From: Chryseobacterium potabilaquae
Lineage (GTDB): Bacteria > Bacteroidota > Bacteroidia > Flavobacteriales > Weeksellaceae
Length of the DNA: 64,000 bases
Assembly (NCBI RefSeq): GCF_902728265.1
Contig: NZ_CACVBR010000001.1
Location: 248,001-312,000 of the forward strand
Direction: 5' to 3'
The notes under the pieces: generated by a model
What the model was told of the DNA's origin: nothing
The model's input: only the letters and a program-made list of their open reading frames with translations
Databases searched by the model: none
Part shown: one piece after another, positions 47,578-56,892 of the stretch
Position numbering within the stretch: position 1 is the first letter of the stretch
Layout of the letters: every line of letters begins with the position of its first letter
Position numbers and translations under genes: made by a program

Positions 47578-47608
47578 ATTTAAATGTTTTTAGATTCGTT
47601 AGTTTTTT

Positions 47609-48240
47609 CAAATAGCTATAATCCTATACAATTTATAATATACACCCTAACGTAGAGAGCATATCATAAATCAAAAGTTATCTTATATTTAAATTTAGTG
47701 ACGGGGATGAAGAAAGGAACAATTAAATTGTTACAAAAGTTGAAATAAGAAAATGGGTTGATCGTTAAAAATTAGTAATAGATCCTATACGTTTAAATCA
47801 CAACTAAATAAAATACCATTTTCATAAAATCAAAATTCATTTTTTTAGTTTGAGAAACCTAAGAAAGTAAGATCGAAAAATCTCACTTTTTTTAAAATCA
47901 AGTAGCTAAAGTAATATGTAGAAAATATTTATTCTAAATATCTAAGTGTTGTAGTAAATTTAATTCCATTCATGTCTATAGTTTTTTTGGTTAATCAAGC
48001 TTTATTCGTTTAATAAAATTAAATGATATCATTTATATTAATCATATACAAATCAATTAACATTTAAATAATTTACTAGAATATGTGTACAAATATATTT
48101 ATAAAATAGATTTAAAAACAGATTCGTTTTGTAGTTTTTAAACTATTCAATGTAATTTTTAAACTAAAAGATACCATATAATAAACTATATGCATTTAAT
48201 AGATAAAGGAGAGTTAGTATGTCTTTATTTTAAAATCGAA
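47609..48240. other. Long upstream region of surface operon copy 2
   Basis: No gene seen. CAAATATA at 48090-48097 is a -7 box on the minus strand, 513 bases before the giant gene, against 508 in copy 1. GTAGTAAATTTAATTCCATT near 47951 matches copy 1. GTAGTTTTTAAACTATTCAA after the box is a diverged form of the block in the other two upstream regions. Confidence 0.5.
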
Positions 48241-48244
48241 AAAC

Positions 48245-48276
48245 AAAAAAGACTGTCCTTTTGAGACAATCTTTTT
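48245..48276 (-). terminator. Terminator of the cold-shock-domain gene
   Basis: AAAAAAGACTGTC pairs with GAGACAATCTTTTTT with one mismatch and a short loop; T runs lie on both sides. Confidence 0.75.
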
Positions 48277-48302
48277 TCTTATATTATTATTTTTAGAAAC
48301 TC

Positions 48303-48737
48303 TTATTTCACAAGTTTGATATCTATAGCAGAAAATCCTTTTGGTGATTTTTCCTTCTCGTAAGATACTTTATTTCCTTTTTTAACAATTTCTGTACAGT
48401 TATTACTATGAAAGAAAATATTTTCTTTTGATTTGTCTTCAGTAATAAACCCATATCCTTTTTCACTGAAAAAAGTAACAATTCCTGTTTTTCTAATTTC
48501 TTCAGCCTCAATAGGAGCCGCTCCTAATTGTATGCTATCAGGATCGATTTCGTTTACAATACTATTGTCTGGTGGAGTTGAAGTTAATTGACCATTTGCA
48601 TCTACATACATCAACATTTCGTCAAGACTTTTTCCTTTGTTATTGCTTGTTTTACGCTCTTCGCGTTTTTGAGCCTTTTCTTTTTGTTTTTGAATTTTTT
48701 TCTTAAAATTTTCTTTTTTAGAGAAAGAATCCGCCAT
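48303..48737 (-). CDS. Cold-shock-domain protein with basic N-terminal extension
   Basis: A 144-aa nucleic-acid-binding protein. Residues 1-33 are almost entirely Lys, Glu and Gln with Ser/Phe (a disordered or coiled basic tail), followed by an acidic linker. The C-terminal 65 residues form a cold-shock domain: IRKTGIVTFFSEKGYGFITED with the RNP1-like KGYGFI, then NIFFHS as RNP2, and VSYEKEKSPKGFSAIDI. Such extended cold-shock proteins are common in Bacteroidota and probably act as RNA chaperones. It is monocistronic. Confidence 0.92.
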   Translation of the reverse strand: MADSFSKKENFKKKIQKQKEKAQKREERKTSNNKGKSLDEMLMYVDANGQLTSTPPDNSIVNEIDPDSIQLGAAPIEAEEIRKTGIVTFFSEKGYGFITEDKSKENIFFHSNNCTEIVKKGNKVSYEKEKSPKGFSAIDIKLVK

Positions 48738-49305
48738 ATATTTTATATATTAATTGTTATCTAATTTGTTTCAATTATCATCTATTTTTTCTAGGCAAAT
48801 CAATATACATTTTCAATTTACCATAACCACATCTCCGAAAATCCCGAAGCAATACTTGTTCATGATTAGTTTTGATAAAGTATTATCCAGTTTTCTGATT
48901 TCTTATATGCGTATAGATCTCGCTAATATGACAAAATGTACTCTTGAAACTTTATTGAATAAATGAAATTCAAACGATCACAGGAAGTAAAAACAGAGAA
49001 TTATTTAATACAAATGCAAATATATGAAAAATAGCATCATGAAACAAATCTCATCTCTTTCAAACAATTGAATCTCAATCTATTTAATAAGCCTCTCTCT
49101 TTTCACATCAAAATAATTCCAATAATTCATTCAAATTACTTCAAATAGTAGATTGATCTGATTACAGTTATTGTCTATATGTTTTCTTTTAACTTTATCT
49201 TGACAGCGTGGTATGGCTCAATTTGCGAGTATGCAAAAGGTACAAGAAAAATAATTAGCTTTCATAGTTTTTGTTTTAAAGATATAATAAAAAATTGAAT
49301 TAGAG
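48738..49305. other. Intergenic region, nothing clearly supported
   Basis: About 570 bases. A 70-codon plus-strand frame at 48754-48966 has no start-site or composition support. GGTATGGCTCAATTTGCG near 49210 is less AT-rich than its surroundings and could be a relic of a mobile element, but I cannot identify it. Confidence 0.4.
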
Positions 49306-49332
49306 CAAAAAAATCCCTCATATTGAGGGATT
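49306..49332 (-). terminator. Terminator of pnp
   Basis: AATCCCTCA (49312-49320) pairs with TGAGGGATT (49324-49332); TTTTTTT follows on the minus strand. Confidence 0.88.
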
Positions 49333-49352
49333 CTACTATTATTTAATCTTTA

Positions 49353-51560
49353 TTAAGCTTCTGTTGAAGGATTTTGACTCTCTGCCTGTTTTTCAACTTG
49401 AGGTTTTTCTTGGCCCTCTACTCTAGGCTTTCCTTCAGGTTTTGGAGGTCTTGGCAAAAGAACTTTACGAGAAAGTTTCATTTTCTTACGATCATCATAT
49501 CCCATGAATTTCACTTCCACTTCATCTCCTTCTTTATATGGAACCTTATCAAGTCGCTTCCATTCTATCTCGGAAATATGAAGAAGTCCTTCTGTTCCTT
49601 TTGACAACTGAACAAATGCTCCAAAATCCATTACTTTAACTACTTTTCCTTTATAAACTTCGCCTACAACTGGAACAAAAGCAATTTCATTGATTTTTGC
49701 TACTGCAAGATTAATCTTTTCACGATCTGTTCCTGCAATTTCAATATATCCAATTTCTCCTCGTTCTTCAATAGCGATAACAGTTTCTGTATCTTTCTGA
49801 AGCTGCTGTATAATTTTTCCACCAGGACCAATAACTGCACCAATAAAATCTTTTGGTATTTCCATCAATACCATTTTAGGGGCATGAGGTTTTACATCAG
49901 CTCTTGGTTCAGAAATAGTTTCTGTAATCTTATTTAAAATATGAAGTCTTCCATCTTTAGCTTGCATTAAAGCTTTTTCCATGATATCCATGGAAAGCCC
50001 TTGGATTTTAATGTCCATTTGACAAGCGGTAATACCATCCGCAGTACCCGTTACTTTAAAATCCATATCTCCCAAATGATCCTCATCTCCTAAAATATCA
50101 GAAAGTACAGTCCATTTTCCGGATTTTTTATCCGTAATTAATCCCATAGCAATACCTGACACCGGTTTTGTAATCTTTACACCGGCATCCATTAGCGCTA
50201 ATGTTCCTGCACAAACTGTTGCCATGGAAGACGAACCATTTGATTCTAAAATATCAGAAACAATTCTGATTGTATATGGATTTTCTTGAGGAATTACAGC
50301 AGTTAAAGCTCTTTGAGCTAGATTTCCATGCCCTACTTCTCTTCTGGAAGTACCTCTTAAAGGTCTTGCTTCTCCTGTAGAGAATGGAGGGAAATTATAA
50401 TGTAAGAAGAACTTTTCGTCGTGTTGTGTAATCACACTGTCGATCATATTGGCGTCTTTAATAGAACCTAGTGTCACAGCTGTTAAAGATTGAGTTTCCC
50501 CTCTTGTAAAGACAGCAGAACCATGGGCTCCTGGAAGGTAGTCGATCTCTGACCAAATTGGACGAATTGTTTTCGGGTCACGACCATCAAGACGAATATT
50601 ATCTTCTAAAATCATCTGACGCATTGCCTCTTTTTCAACGTCATGATAATACACTTTTGCAAAAGGAGTTACTCTTTCCAACTCTTCTTCATTTTCAGCA
50701 TATTGAGCTAAAAACTCATCCAAAACAGCTTTAAACTTCTCTCCTCTTTCTTCTTTATTAGATGGTGTTTTTGCTATTTCAAATACTTTGCTATAGCATT
50801 CATCCCATACTTTTGTACGAATTTCTTCATCATGTTCTTCGTGGCTATATTCTCTTTTAGGAAGTGTTCCACCCACTTTTTCGGCTAACCTTTCCTGAGC
50901 TTCAATTTGTTTTTTAATCTCAGCATGGGCAAAAATAATAGCTTCAAGCATTTCTTGCTCAGAAATTTCTTTCATTTCACCTTCTACCATTACGATAGAA
51001 TCTCTGGTTGCCCCCACCATAATATCTAAATCTGCCTTCTGAAGGTTTTCATAGCTAGGATTAACAGACAGCTGCCCATCAATTCTCACTACTCTTGCTT
51101 CAGACATAGGACCATCAAAAGGGATATCAGTAATCGCAATTGCTGCGGAAGCTGCCAAACCGGCTAATGCTTCAGGCATTACTTCTTTATCATAAGAAAT
51201 TAATGAAATCATTACTTGTACTTCCGCATGAAAATCTTCCGGGAAAAGTGGACGTAAAACTCTATCCACTAATCTCATTGTAAGAACTTCATCGTCAGAA
51301 GGTTTTGCTTCTCTACGAAAGAAATTTCCTGGAATTCTTCCGCCAGCATAAAATTTTTCTCTATAGTCAACAGTTAAAGGTAGAAAATCTACACCTGGCT
51401 TTGCTTCTTTAGCAGCTACTACTGTTGCTAAAAGCATCGTTCCACCACATTTTACCACTACAGCCCCATCCGCTTGCTTTGCCAACTTTCCTGTTTCAAT
51501 AGTGATTTCTCTGCCATCTGCAAGAGTAATCGTTTCTATAAATGCTTGAGGTTTACTCAT
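49353..51560 (-). CDS. pnp: Polyribonucleotide nucleotidyltransferase (PNPase)
   Basis: Phosphorolytic 3'-5' exoribonuclease and RNA-tailing enzyme, trimeric, a core of RNA turnover. The 735-aa product has the standard order: RNase PH domain 1 ([19 protein letters not shown]), helical linker, RNase PH domain 2 ([36 protein letters not shown]; the Asp pair in [16 protein letters not shown]), KH domain ([16 protein letters not shown]), S1 domain ([18 protein letters not shown]), and a Pro/Glu-rich tail. A minus-strand -7 box CAAAGGTA lies at 51626-51633 and a leader hairpin at 51576-51593. Confidence 0.97.
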   Translation of the reverse strand: MSKPQAFIETITLADGREITIETGKLAKQADGAVVVKCGGTMLLATVVAAKEAKPGVDFLPLTVDYREKFYAGGRIPGNFFRREAKPSDDEVLTMRLVDRVLRPLFPEDFHAEVQVMISLISYDKEVMPEALAGLAASAAIAITDIPFDGPMSEARVVRIDGQLSVNPSYENLQKADLDIMVGATRDSIVMVEGEMKEISEQEMLEAIIFAHAEIKKQIEAQERLAEKVGGTLPKREYSHEEHDEEIRTKVWDECYSKVFEIAKTPSNKEERGEKFKAVLDEFLAQYAENEEELERVTPFAKVYYHDVEKEAMRQMILEDNIRLDGRDPKTIRPIWSEIDYLPGAHGSAVFTRGETQSLTAVTLGSIKDANMIDSVITQHDEKFFLHYNFPPFSTGEARPLRGTSRREVGHGNLAQRALTAVIPQENPYTIRIVSDILESNGSSSMATVCAGTLALMDAGVKITKPVSGIAMGLITDKKSGKWTVLSDILGDEDHLGDMDFKVTGTADGITACQMDIKIQGLSMDIMEKALMQAKDGRLHILNKITETISEPRADVKPHAPKMVLMEIPKDFIGAVIGPGGKIIQQLQKDTETVIAIEERGEIGYIEIAGTDREKINLAVAKINEIAFVPVVGEVYKGKVVKVMDFGAFVQLSKGTEGLLHISEIEWKRLDKVPYKEGDEVEVKFMGYDDRKKMKLSRKVLLPRPPKPEGKPRVEGQEKPQVEKQAESQNPSTEA

Positions 51561-51575
51561 AAAATTGTCTTCTAT

Positions 51576-51593
51576 GTACTCCGTATTGAGTAC
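51576..51593 (-). promoter_or_regulatory. Hairpin in the pnp 5' leader
   Basis: GTACTC pairs with GAGTAC around a 6-base loop, 16 bases upstream of the pnp start codon. E. coli pnp is autoregulated through a leader stem; whether this short stem acts that way is unknown. Confidence 0.4.
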
Positions 51594-51782
51594 GATTAAT
51601 ATTTAAACTTTTTAAATTTTCGATGCAAAGGTAATGTATTAAAATGATATTTATTAAATTATATTTAGATACCCTATTTGCTTCTTCTAAAATATTCAAT
51701 CTGAAATAAAATTTAAAAAAAATAAATACATGAAATTAAATTTAAGATAACCCCCAATCTAATGAAATGATTTTCATTCAAT

Positions 51783-52952
51783 TTATTTTCTCTCTTTTTT
51801 ATGAAAAGTATATCCTAGCTTCCATTCCAAATAATTGGCAATATGCATATCATAGGCGTTAATCCCAAACGCCGCAAAAAATCTATCTGTAATTTGATAT
51901 TGAAGACCTATTCTTTGAAAAAAAGCAGGACTGTCATATTTTCGGCCCTTTTTAAAAACATAATATCCTGCTCCTATATTAATATACAGCCGATTCATCA
52001 TTAAACGATAGGTAGGAATAATACTGACTAAAGGTTGGTTATTCGAAAAACGTTTTTTCTGATATAGGGTACTATCCGACACATACATAGTATGATTATA
52101 TTGCTCATCCATGGTCACTCCTACGCCTAATCCATATGCCGATTTGGGAGAATATTGACGCATATAAAATGCTTCTGCTCCATAAATTGAATAATCATAC
52201 CCTTCATAAAGCTTTAAATCATCCCTCTTATCTCCTCGATAAAAAGAATCTTTCTTTCCTCCGAATACTGAAAACTCTACTGTATTATATTTTTTATGAA
52301 TTATCGGGATAGTATCCGATAATTTCGGGTTTATTCTTTCCGGGTAATATACAATACTTAACTGAGGAGCCACTGTATTAAGTCCTTTATTGGGAATTTT
52401 CAAAGAGCCATTAGAAAGATGGTTGAATTTAAGAGTGAATCCGATATCAAAATAACGTCCTAATTCATAATATAATCCTGTTCCCAAACTTATAAACATA
52501 TTTGTTTTTGATCCTACCGATGTATTGTAATATTGAGTATCATTATTAAAAGGATTGGAATTGAATGAAACACCGAAACCGATGGTATGATACCATTTTA
52601 ATTTCCCCCATTGTTTGATTTTTGCATTATAGATGCCATACACAGCTAAGGGGCTTCCCATCTGTTTATTTTCAAGAAAATCAAACGCAAAAAAACCAAT
52701 CCCATACTGCGGAAAATTATACAGTCTTTCACATTCTTTTTTCCCAGTAGCCTGTTTTAAAAACTGAAAAGAATATCCTACATAATTTTTATTTTCTAAA
52801 ATCTTCAAATGAATATTGGTCGCTAATACTTTTCCATACTCTGCACCTCCAGTCAATACGAAGGAATTATGCTTTAAAGAATCTATTTTTTGAGAATAAT
52901 ATATTGAGGATAAAGAAACAAAGACAAGTAAGTAGAGAGATCTAAAATTCAT
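51783..52952 (-). CDS. PagL-like lipid A deacylase / acyloxyacyl hydrolase
   Basis: A 389-aa outer-membrane protein with signal peptide MNFRSLYLLVFVSLSSIYYSQ. Its first half resembles the PagL lipid A 3-O-deacylase barrel: GGAEYGKVLATN at the start, GIGFFAFDF, a long beta-strand series, and the active-site block FNHLSNGSLKIPNKGLN with the His-x-Ser pair. The third triad residue, Glu in the Pseudomonas enzyme, appears to be Asn here. The second half is another 170 residues of barrel-like strands, so the protein is roughly twice the usual PagL length. Role in remodelling lipid A is inferred. Confidence 0.75.
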   Translation of the reverse strand: MNFRSLYLLVFVSLSSIYYSQKIDSLKHNSFVLTGGAEYGKVLATNIHLKILENKNYVGYSFQFLKQATGKKECERLYNFPQYGIGFFAFDFLENKQMGSPLAVYGIYNAKIKQWGKLKWYHTIGFGVSFNSNPFNNDTQYYNTSVGSKTNMFISLGTGLYYELGRYFDIGFTLKFNHLSNGSLKIPNKGLNTVAPQLSIVYYPERINPKLSDTIPIIHKKYNTVEFSVFGGKKDSFYRGDKRDDLKLYEGYDYSIYGAEAFYMRQYSPKSAYGLGVGVTMDEQYNHTMYVSDSTLYQKKRFSNNQPLVSIIPTYRLMMNRLYINIGAGYYVFKKGRKYDSPAFFQRIGLQYQITDRFFAAFGINAYDMHIANYLEWKLGYTFHKKERK

Positions 52953-53132
52953 TAACCGTGTTTTAAAAAAGTTGATAGTAATTCAAAATATTTGGGAAAA
53001 ATATATAAAAATATTTACATATAAATACATTGTAAACATTTTATTGAATCTATAATACACCATAATATCATTTTTTCAATATTTTGGTACAATACTATAC
53101 GGGAAATACTCTTAAACTTCAAAAGAAAAAAT

Positions 53133-53160
53133 AAAAGCAACTTCTTTCGAAGTTGCTTTT
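53133..53160 (-). terminator. Terminator of rpsO
   Basis: AAAAGCAACTTC pairs perfectly with GAAGTTGCTTTT around TTTC; T-rich on the minus side. Confidence 0.9.
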
Positions 53161-53180
53161 ATATTGAAAATCTTTATAGA

Positions 53181-53450
53181 TTATTTTCTTAGACCTAATT
53201 CAGCAATAATTGCTCTATATCTTGCGATATCTTTATTCTTAAGATAATCTAGTAATCTTTTTCTTTTACCTACCAATTTCACCAAAGATCTTTCTGTATT
53301 ATAATCTTTGTGATTGCTCTTTAAGTGAGCAGAAAGGTGGTTAATTCTGAAAGTGAAAAGTGCAACTTGCCCTTCAGCACTTCCTGTGTCTTGTGCAGAT
53401 TTTCCATGTTTTGAGAAAATTTCCTGCTTTTTTTCTGTTGTTAAGTACAT
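53181..53450 (-). CDS. rpsO: 30S ribosomal protein S15
   Basis: An 89-aa 16S rRNA-binding protein of the small subunit. The start is placed at 53450 (MYLTTEKKQEIFSKHG), matching the usual S15 length; a Met 13 codons upstream lies beside the promoter and is rejected. Family motifs: DTGSAEGQVALFTFRINHLSAHLKSNHKDY and the RRLLDYLK-like KRKRLLDYLKNKD block. It is monocistronic here with strong promoter and terminator. In many bacteria rpsO is adjacent to pnp; here the PagL-like gene sits between them. Confidence 0.97.
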   Translation of the reverse strand: MYLTTEKKQEIFSKHGKSAQDTGSAEGQVALFTFRINHLSAHLKSNHKDYNTERSLVKLVGKRKRLLDYLKNKDIARYRAIIAELGLRK

Positions 53451-53486
53451 TCCAATATTATTTAAATGATTATTATGTATCGGCCG

Positions 53487-53516
53487 CAAAATTACAACTA
53501 TTTTTTGGATCTACAA
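53487..53516 (-). promoter_or_regulatory. Promoter of rpsO
   Basis: On the minus strand TTG (53514-53516) is followed after 19 bases by TAATTTTG (53487-53494), a perfect Bacteroidota promoter. It lies 37 bases before the chosen start and supports that start over the upstream Met. Confidence 0.75.
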
Positions 53517-53623
53517 ACATTATTGATTTCATGTATGGGTTTTGATAGAAAAAAATGTTAACATTTTCTTAATAAAATTATGTCATCCCATTAAAAGACA
53601 GTAATTTTACAGACGAATTAATG

Positions 53624-54169
53624 ATGAAAAAAATTATTCCTTTTATCGCACTGGTCTCTTGTTTATTGATAGGTATTACTATCAAAGGGCAAAGAAATGA
53701 AGAAAAAATAAAAAAAGTTCTTTTCTTTAATCCTGAAGTTGAACCTGATATCGATGAAATCAAAGATCCCACCAATCTTGCCTTTTTCAATGCCGTGTCC
53801 GATAATTTGAGTACGCGAAAAAATAAAATGCTCCGAACAGAAACACAGATTCCTTTTGATAGTATTGACAAACAAAGTATTATTGACTACTGTATTAACA
53901 ATAATGCAGATTTCACCATTGTTCCTAAGGTGAAATATTTTAAAGTAGGCATAGGAAAATACGTTTTCTCCAACCAGGTAGTGGTGAGCATGAAACTTTT
54001 TGATGCGGAAGGAAATCTACTCACAGAAACAGATTATGATACCTATAGAAAGAACATGCGCCTTTTAGGATCTACGGTCAATTCTGTTAAAATAGGCACT
54101 AATGGTGCTATAAAAGACATTTTAAAGAAATTAAAAAAAAGAAAACCTTCAGAAGAAACAGGGTTTTAA
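53624..54169 (+). CDS. Exported hypothetical protein
   Basis: A 181-aa protein starting at MKKIIPFIALVSCLLIG (second of two consecutive ATG codons). The signal peptide ends ITIKGQ. The mature domain has alternating strands and helices: KVLFFNPEVEPDIDEI, ADFTIVPKVKYFKVGIGKYVFSNQVVVSMKLFDAEGNLLTETDYDTY. This fits a small alpha/beta periplasmic domain, but I recognise no family. The C-terminus is strongly basic (ILKKLKKRKP). It stands alone, divergent from rpsO. Confidence 0.7.
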   Translation: MKKIIPFIALVSCLLIGITIKGQRNEEKIKKVLFFNPEVEPDIDEIKDPTNLAFFNAVSDNLSTRKNKMLRTETQIPFDSIDKQSIIDYCINNNADFTIVPKVKYFKVGIGKYVFSNQVVVSMKLFDAEGNLLTETDYDTYRKNMRLLGSTVNSVKIGTNGAIKDILKKLKKRKPSEETGF

Positions 54170-54647
54170 TGTCATTATTATATAAATATACTATTCTTTT
54201 TTAAACTGAATTCTCCCATTATTTTTCCAAATCAATCGATATTACCCTTCTTTTTTTCTTTATTTTACCTCTGTAGAAAATTAACAATAACTTCTGTTAT
54301 TCAATATATTAGGTAATAGTAATTCTCTATTTTTCAGCCTATGATTCTATGAAAATAAAAAACTTATTCATAGAGCAATTTCTATTTTCAATATATAAAA
54401 GAGAAAAATAATGTATTTTTTTTCATTAAATAGTGAATAAATTAAAAAAAAAATACTACTTTAGACTAACGATAAAATCAAACTAAAGTTATGATCTTCT
54501 CATTTAAGGAATGTATTTCTTTAGATGACCAATAGGGAATTTTATTTTTATTTATTTTTTTACATCCGTATTTTACGGATGTTTTTATTTAATTAAAAAT
54601 TAATCCTGATTTTTATTACATTATGACTCTGTTTTAAAAATTTGAAT
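54170..54647. other. Intergenic region with a possible small RNA or long 3' UTR
   Basis: No protein gene of normal size. ACTTTAG (54461) can pair with CTAAAGT near 54483. A 14-codon frame MIFSFKECISLDDQ lies at 54491-54535, followed by the terminator at 54562-54590. Either the upstream gene has a 400-nt 3' UTR or a small transcript ends here. Confidence 0.4.
54562..54590 (+). terminator. Terminator upstream of mgtE
   Basis: ACATCCGTA (54562-54570) pairs with TACGGATGT (54574-54582) around TTT, followed by TTTTATTT. Nearly 400 bases separate it from the previous stop codon. Confidence 0.82.
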
Positions 54648-54655
54648 TATTTTTG
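54648..54655 (+). promoter_or_regulatory. Possible -7 box of mgtE
   Basis: TATTTTTG matches TAnnTTTG. It would place the transcript start near 54660, so the TTG codon at 54653 could not be the start codon; a later codon must be used. Confidence 0.45.
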
Positions 54656-54676
54656 CATATCCAAAAATTTCACGTT

Positions 54677-55999
54677 TTGAATTCTAGAGACGAACTTATC
54701 TTTAATGCTGCCGATATTGCCGAAACTCTCAGTGGACTTCCTGCTGATGAACGGTTATTGGCATTTTTAAAAGTTCCTAAAGAATACAAAGCTGATGTCT
54801 TCTCTCATCTAGATCCTGATTTCCAAGAAGATACAATTAGAAGTATTGGCAGTGACGAAGTTTCAGAAATCCTCAATGCGATGACCCCTGATGACAGAAC
54901 AGCACTATTTGAAGACTTTCCGGATGAACTTATCAAGTACTCTATTAATCATCTTAATCCCCAAGAAAGAAGAATTGCTCTAAAACTATTAGGCTATAAC
55001 TCTGATTCTATTGCCCGTCTAATGACCCCCTATTACATCCAAATCCGTAAAGAATGGACTGTAAAAAGATGTCTTCAACAGATTAAAAAGGTAGGAAAAA
55101 GAGTGGAAACCATGAATCACCTCTATGTAGTGGATGAAAGAAATCGATTAATTGATGACATTGCCCTAGGAAGTTTATTATTAGCCGAAGAAGACACTTT
55201 AATCTCCGATATTACTGATAACCATTTTGTAGCAATAGCCACTACCACCTCTAAAGAAGACGCCGTTACTTATTTCGAAAAGTATGATAGAACAGCACTT
55301 CCTATCGTTACTGAAGCAGGTGTTTTAGTAGGTATCGTAACAATCGATGACATTCTTGATCAAATTGAACAACAGAATACGGAAGATATCCAAAAGTTTG
55401 GAGGTCTTGAAGCATTAGACGTACCCTATACACAGACTTCACTTATCGAAATGGTAAAAAAACGAGGAATGTGGCTCATTATTCTTTTTTTCTCTGAAAT
55501 GCTTACGGCATCTGCCATGGGCTACTTTGAGGATGAGATCCAAAAAGCAGTAGTGTTGGCATTATTTGTACCGTTGATTATCTCCAGTGGAGGAAACTCA
55601 GGCTCACAGGCGGCAACTCTTATCATTAGAGCTATGGCCCTTCAAGAAATTGGCTTAAAGGATTGGTGGTATGTCATGAAAAAAGAAATTTTCACAGGAT
55701 TAATGCTAGGAAGTATTCTAGGAATTATAGGCTTTCTTAGAATTATGATATGGCATAAAGCCGGCCTATTTGATTACGGGATGTATTGGCCTTTTGTAGG
55801 ACTAAGTGTCGGTATATCTCTCATTCTCATCGTCCTCTGGGGAACACTTTCAGGTTCTATGGTACCTTTTATTTTGAAGAAATTACATCTAGACCCCGCC
55901 ACTTCTTCTGCTCCGTTTGTTGCTACTTTAGTAGATGTAACAGGGCTTATCATTTATTTTTCCGTCGCCGGCCTTTTCTTAACCGGCAAACTTTTGTAA
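54677..55999 (+). CDS. mgtE: Magnesium transporter MgtE
   Basis: Mg2+ channel of the inner membrane. Order: MgtE N-terminal superhelical domain ([44 protein letters not shown]), two CBS domains (about 135-250, with [21 protein letters not shown]), then five transmembrane helices with the [21 protein letters not shown] signature. No ATG exists at the 5' end. The frame opens at a TTG at 54653 within a promoter-like box, and the next candidate is the TTG at 54677, giving [10 protein letters not shown], close to the expected N-terminus; I use that, with doubt. The BtuF-like gene follows after 26 bases. Confidence 0.88.
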   Translation: MNSRDELIFNAADIAETLSGLPADERLLAFLKVPKEYKADVFSHLDPDFQEDTIRSIGSDEVSEILNAMTPDDRTALFEDFPDELIKYSINHLNPQERRIALKLLGYNSDSIARLMTPYYIQIRKEWTVKRCLQQIKKVGKRVETMNHLYVVDERNRLIDDIALGSLLLAEEDTLISDITDNHFVAIATTTSKEDAVTYFEKYDRTALPIVTEAGVLVGIVTIDDILDQIEQQNTEDIQKFGGLEALDVPYTQTSLIEMVKKRGMWLIILFFSEMLTASAMGYFEDEIQKAVVLALFVPLIISSGGNSGSQAATLIIRAMALQEIGLKDWWYVMKKEIFTGLMLGSILGIIGFLRIMIWHKAGLFDYGMYWPFVGLSVGISLILIVLWGTLSGSMVPFILKKLHLDPATSSAPFVATLVDVTGLIIYFSVAGLFLTGKLL

Positions 56000-56025
56000 T
56001 TTTAGGCTTTGTCTAAAACATACAT

Positions 56026-56763
56026 ATGAAAGTTGTTTCTCTTGTTCCGTCCATTACTGAAGCATTATTTGATTTAGGTCTAACTGAAAAAGAAGTTATA
56101 GGAAGAACAAAGTTCTGTATTCATCCCCAAGAAAAAGTGAAAAATGTACCCATCATCGGAGGGACAAAAAATATCAATATTGAAAAAATAACTGCTCTGA
56201 AAGCAGACATAATTCTGGCTAATAAAGAGGAAAATAACAAAGAACAAGTTGAAGCCTTAATGCAGCATTCAAAAGTTATTGTGACCCATATTGAAAATAT
56301 TGAAGATAATTACCATTTACTCAAGACCCTCGGTACCCTTTTTAATAAAGAAGATAAAGCGCAACTATTTAATTTAAAAATTCAAACCATTTTAAATCAA
56401 ACAAAACTGAGCTCTACCTTAAAAGTAGCTTATTTAATTTGGAAAAATCCCTATATGACGATTGGTTCAGATACTTTTATTCATAAGATATTATCTGAAA
56501 TAGGTTTTGAAAATATCTTTAAAGATAAAACACGCTATCCTGAAATTACTATCGAAGACCTAGCTGAGACTGATCTGATTATGCTTTCTTCCGAACCATT
56601 TCCTTTTAAAGAACAACATATTAAAGAAATACATCAATTCTACCCTGATAAAAAAATCATAATAGTAGATGGAGAAGCCTTTTCTTGGTATGGAACTCAT
56701 ATTGCCAAATGCGAGGATTATTTTAAAGAGCTGATGTCTGAAGTAGAGTCAATTAAAATTTAA
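56026..56763 (+). CDS. BtuF-like helical-backbone metal/cobalamin receptor, no signal peptide
   Basis: A 245-aa protein of the periplasmic-binding-protein fold used for cobalamin and siderophores: MKVVSLVPSITEALFDLGL at the N-terminus, VPIIGGTKNINIEKITALKADIILANKEEN, a long backbone helix, and FIHKILSEIGFENIFKDKTRYPEIT in the second lobe. Unlike true BtuF it begins directly with the first strand and has no signal peptide or lipobox, so as written it is cytosolic. No permease or ATPase gene is adjacent. It may share a transcript with mgtE. Confidence 0.82.
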   Translation: MKVVSLVPSITEALFDLGLTEKEVIGRTKFCIHPQEKVKNVPIIGGTKNINIEKITALKADIILANKEENNKEQVEALMQHSKVIVTHIENIEDNYHLLKTLGTLFNKEDKAQLFNLKIQTILNQTKLSSTLKVAYLIWKNPYMTIGSDTFIHKILSEIGFENIFKDKTRYPEITIEDLAETDLIMLSSEPFPFKEQHIKEIHQFYPDKKIIIVDGEAFSWYGTHIAKCEDYFKELMSEVESIKI

Positions 56764-56767
56764 TTAC

Positions 56768-56797
56768 AAAAAAATCCGATTCAATTATTGAATCGGA
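56768..56797 (-). terminator. Terminator of the GAF gene
   Basis: TCCGATTCAA (56775-56784) pairs with TTGAATCGGA (56788-56797); the T run TTTTTTT is on the minus strand only. Confidence 0.75.
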
Positions 56798-56892
56798 GTA
56801 AATATATTCTATTCATAAAAGCTAAAAGAGAGTTTTAAATCATACTCTTTAATCATGCCCTTATATATCTTTCTTACAATCTAAAATAATAC

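Larger units (their letters stand above)
41109..47608. repeat. Direct repeat copy 2 (surface-protein operon)
   Basis: Partner of 30083-36582 with constant offset 11,026 and no net length change across 6.5 kb. Flanks outside the genes are diverged, although short upstream blocks remain recognisable. Confidence 0.95.

Noticed and set aside
48754..48966. A 70-codon plus-strand frame upstream of the cold-shock gene
   Set aside because: No family, no convincing start context, and it covers the likely promoter of the divergent cold-shock gene.
49195..49255. GC-richer island containing GGTATGGCTCAATTTGCG, suspected relic of a mobile element
   Set aside because: Too short to identify and no inverted repeats or neighbouring mobile genes found.
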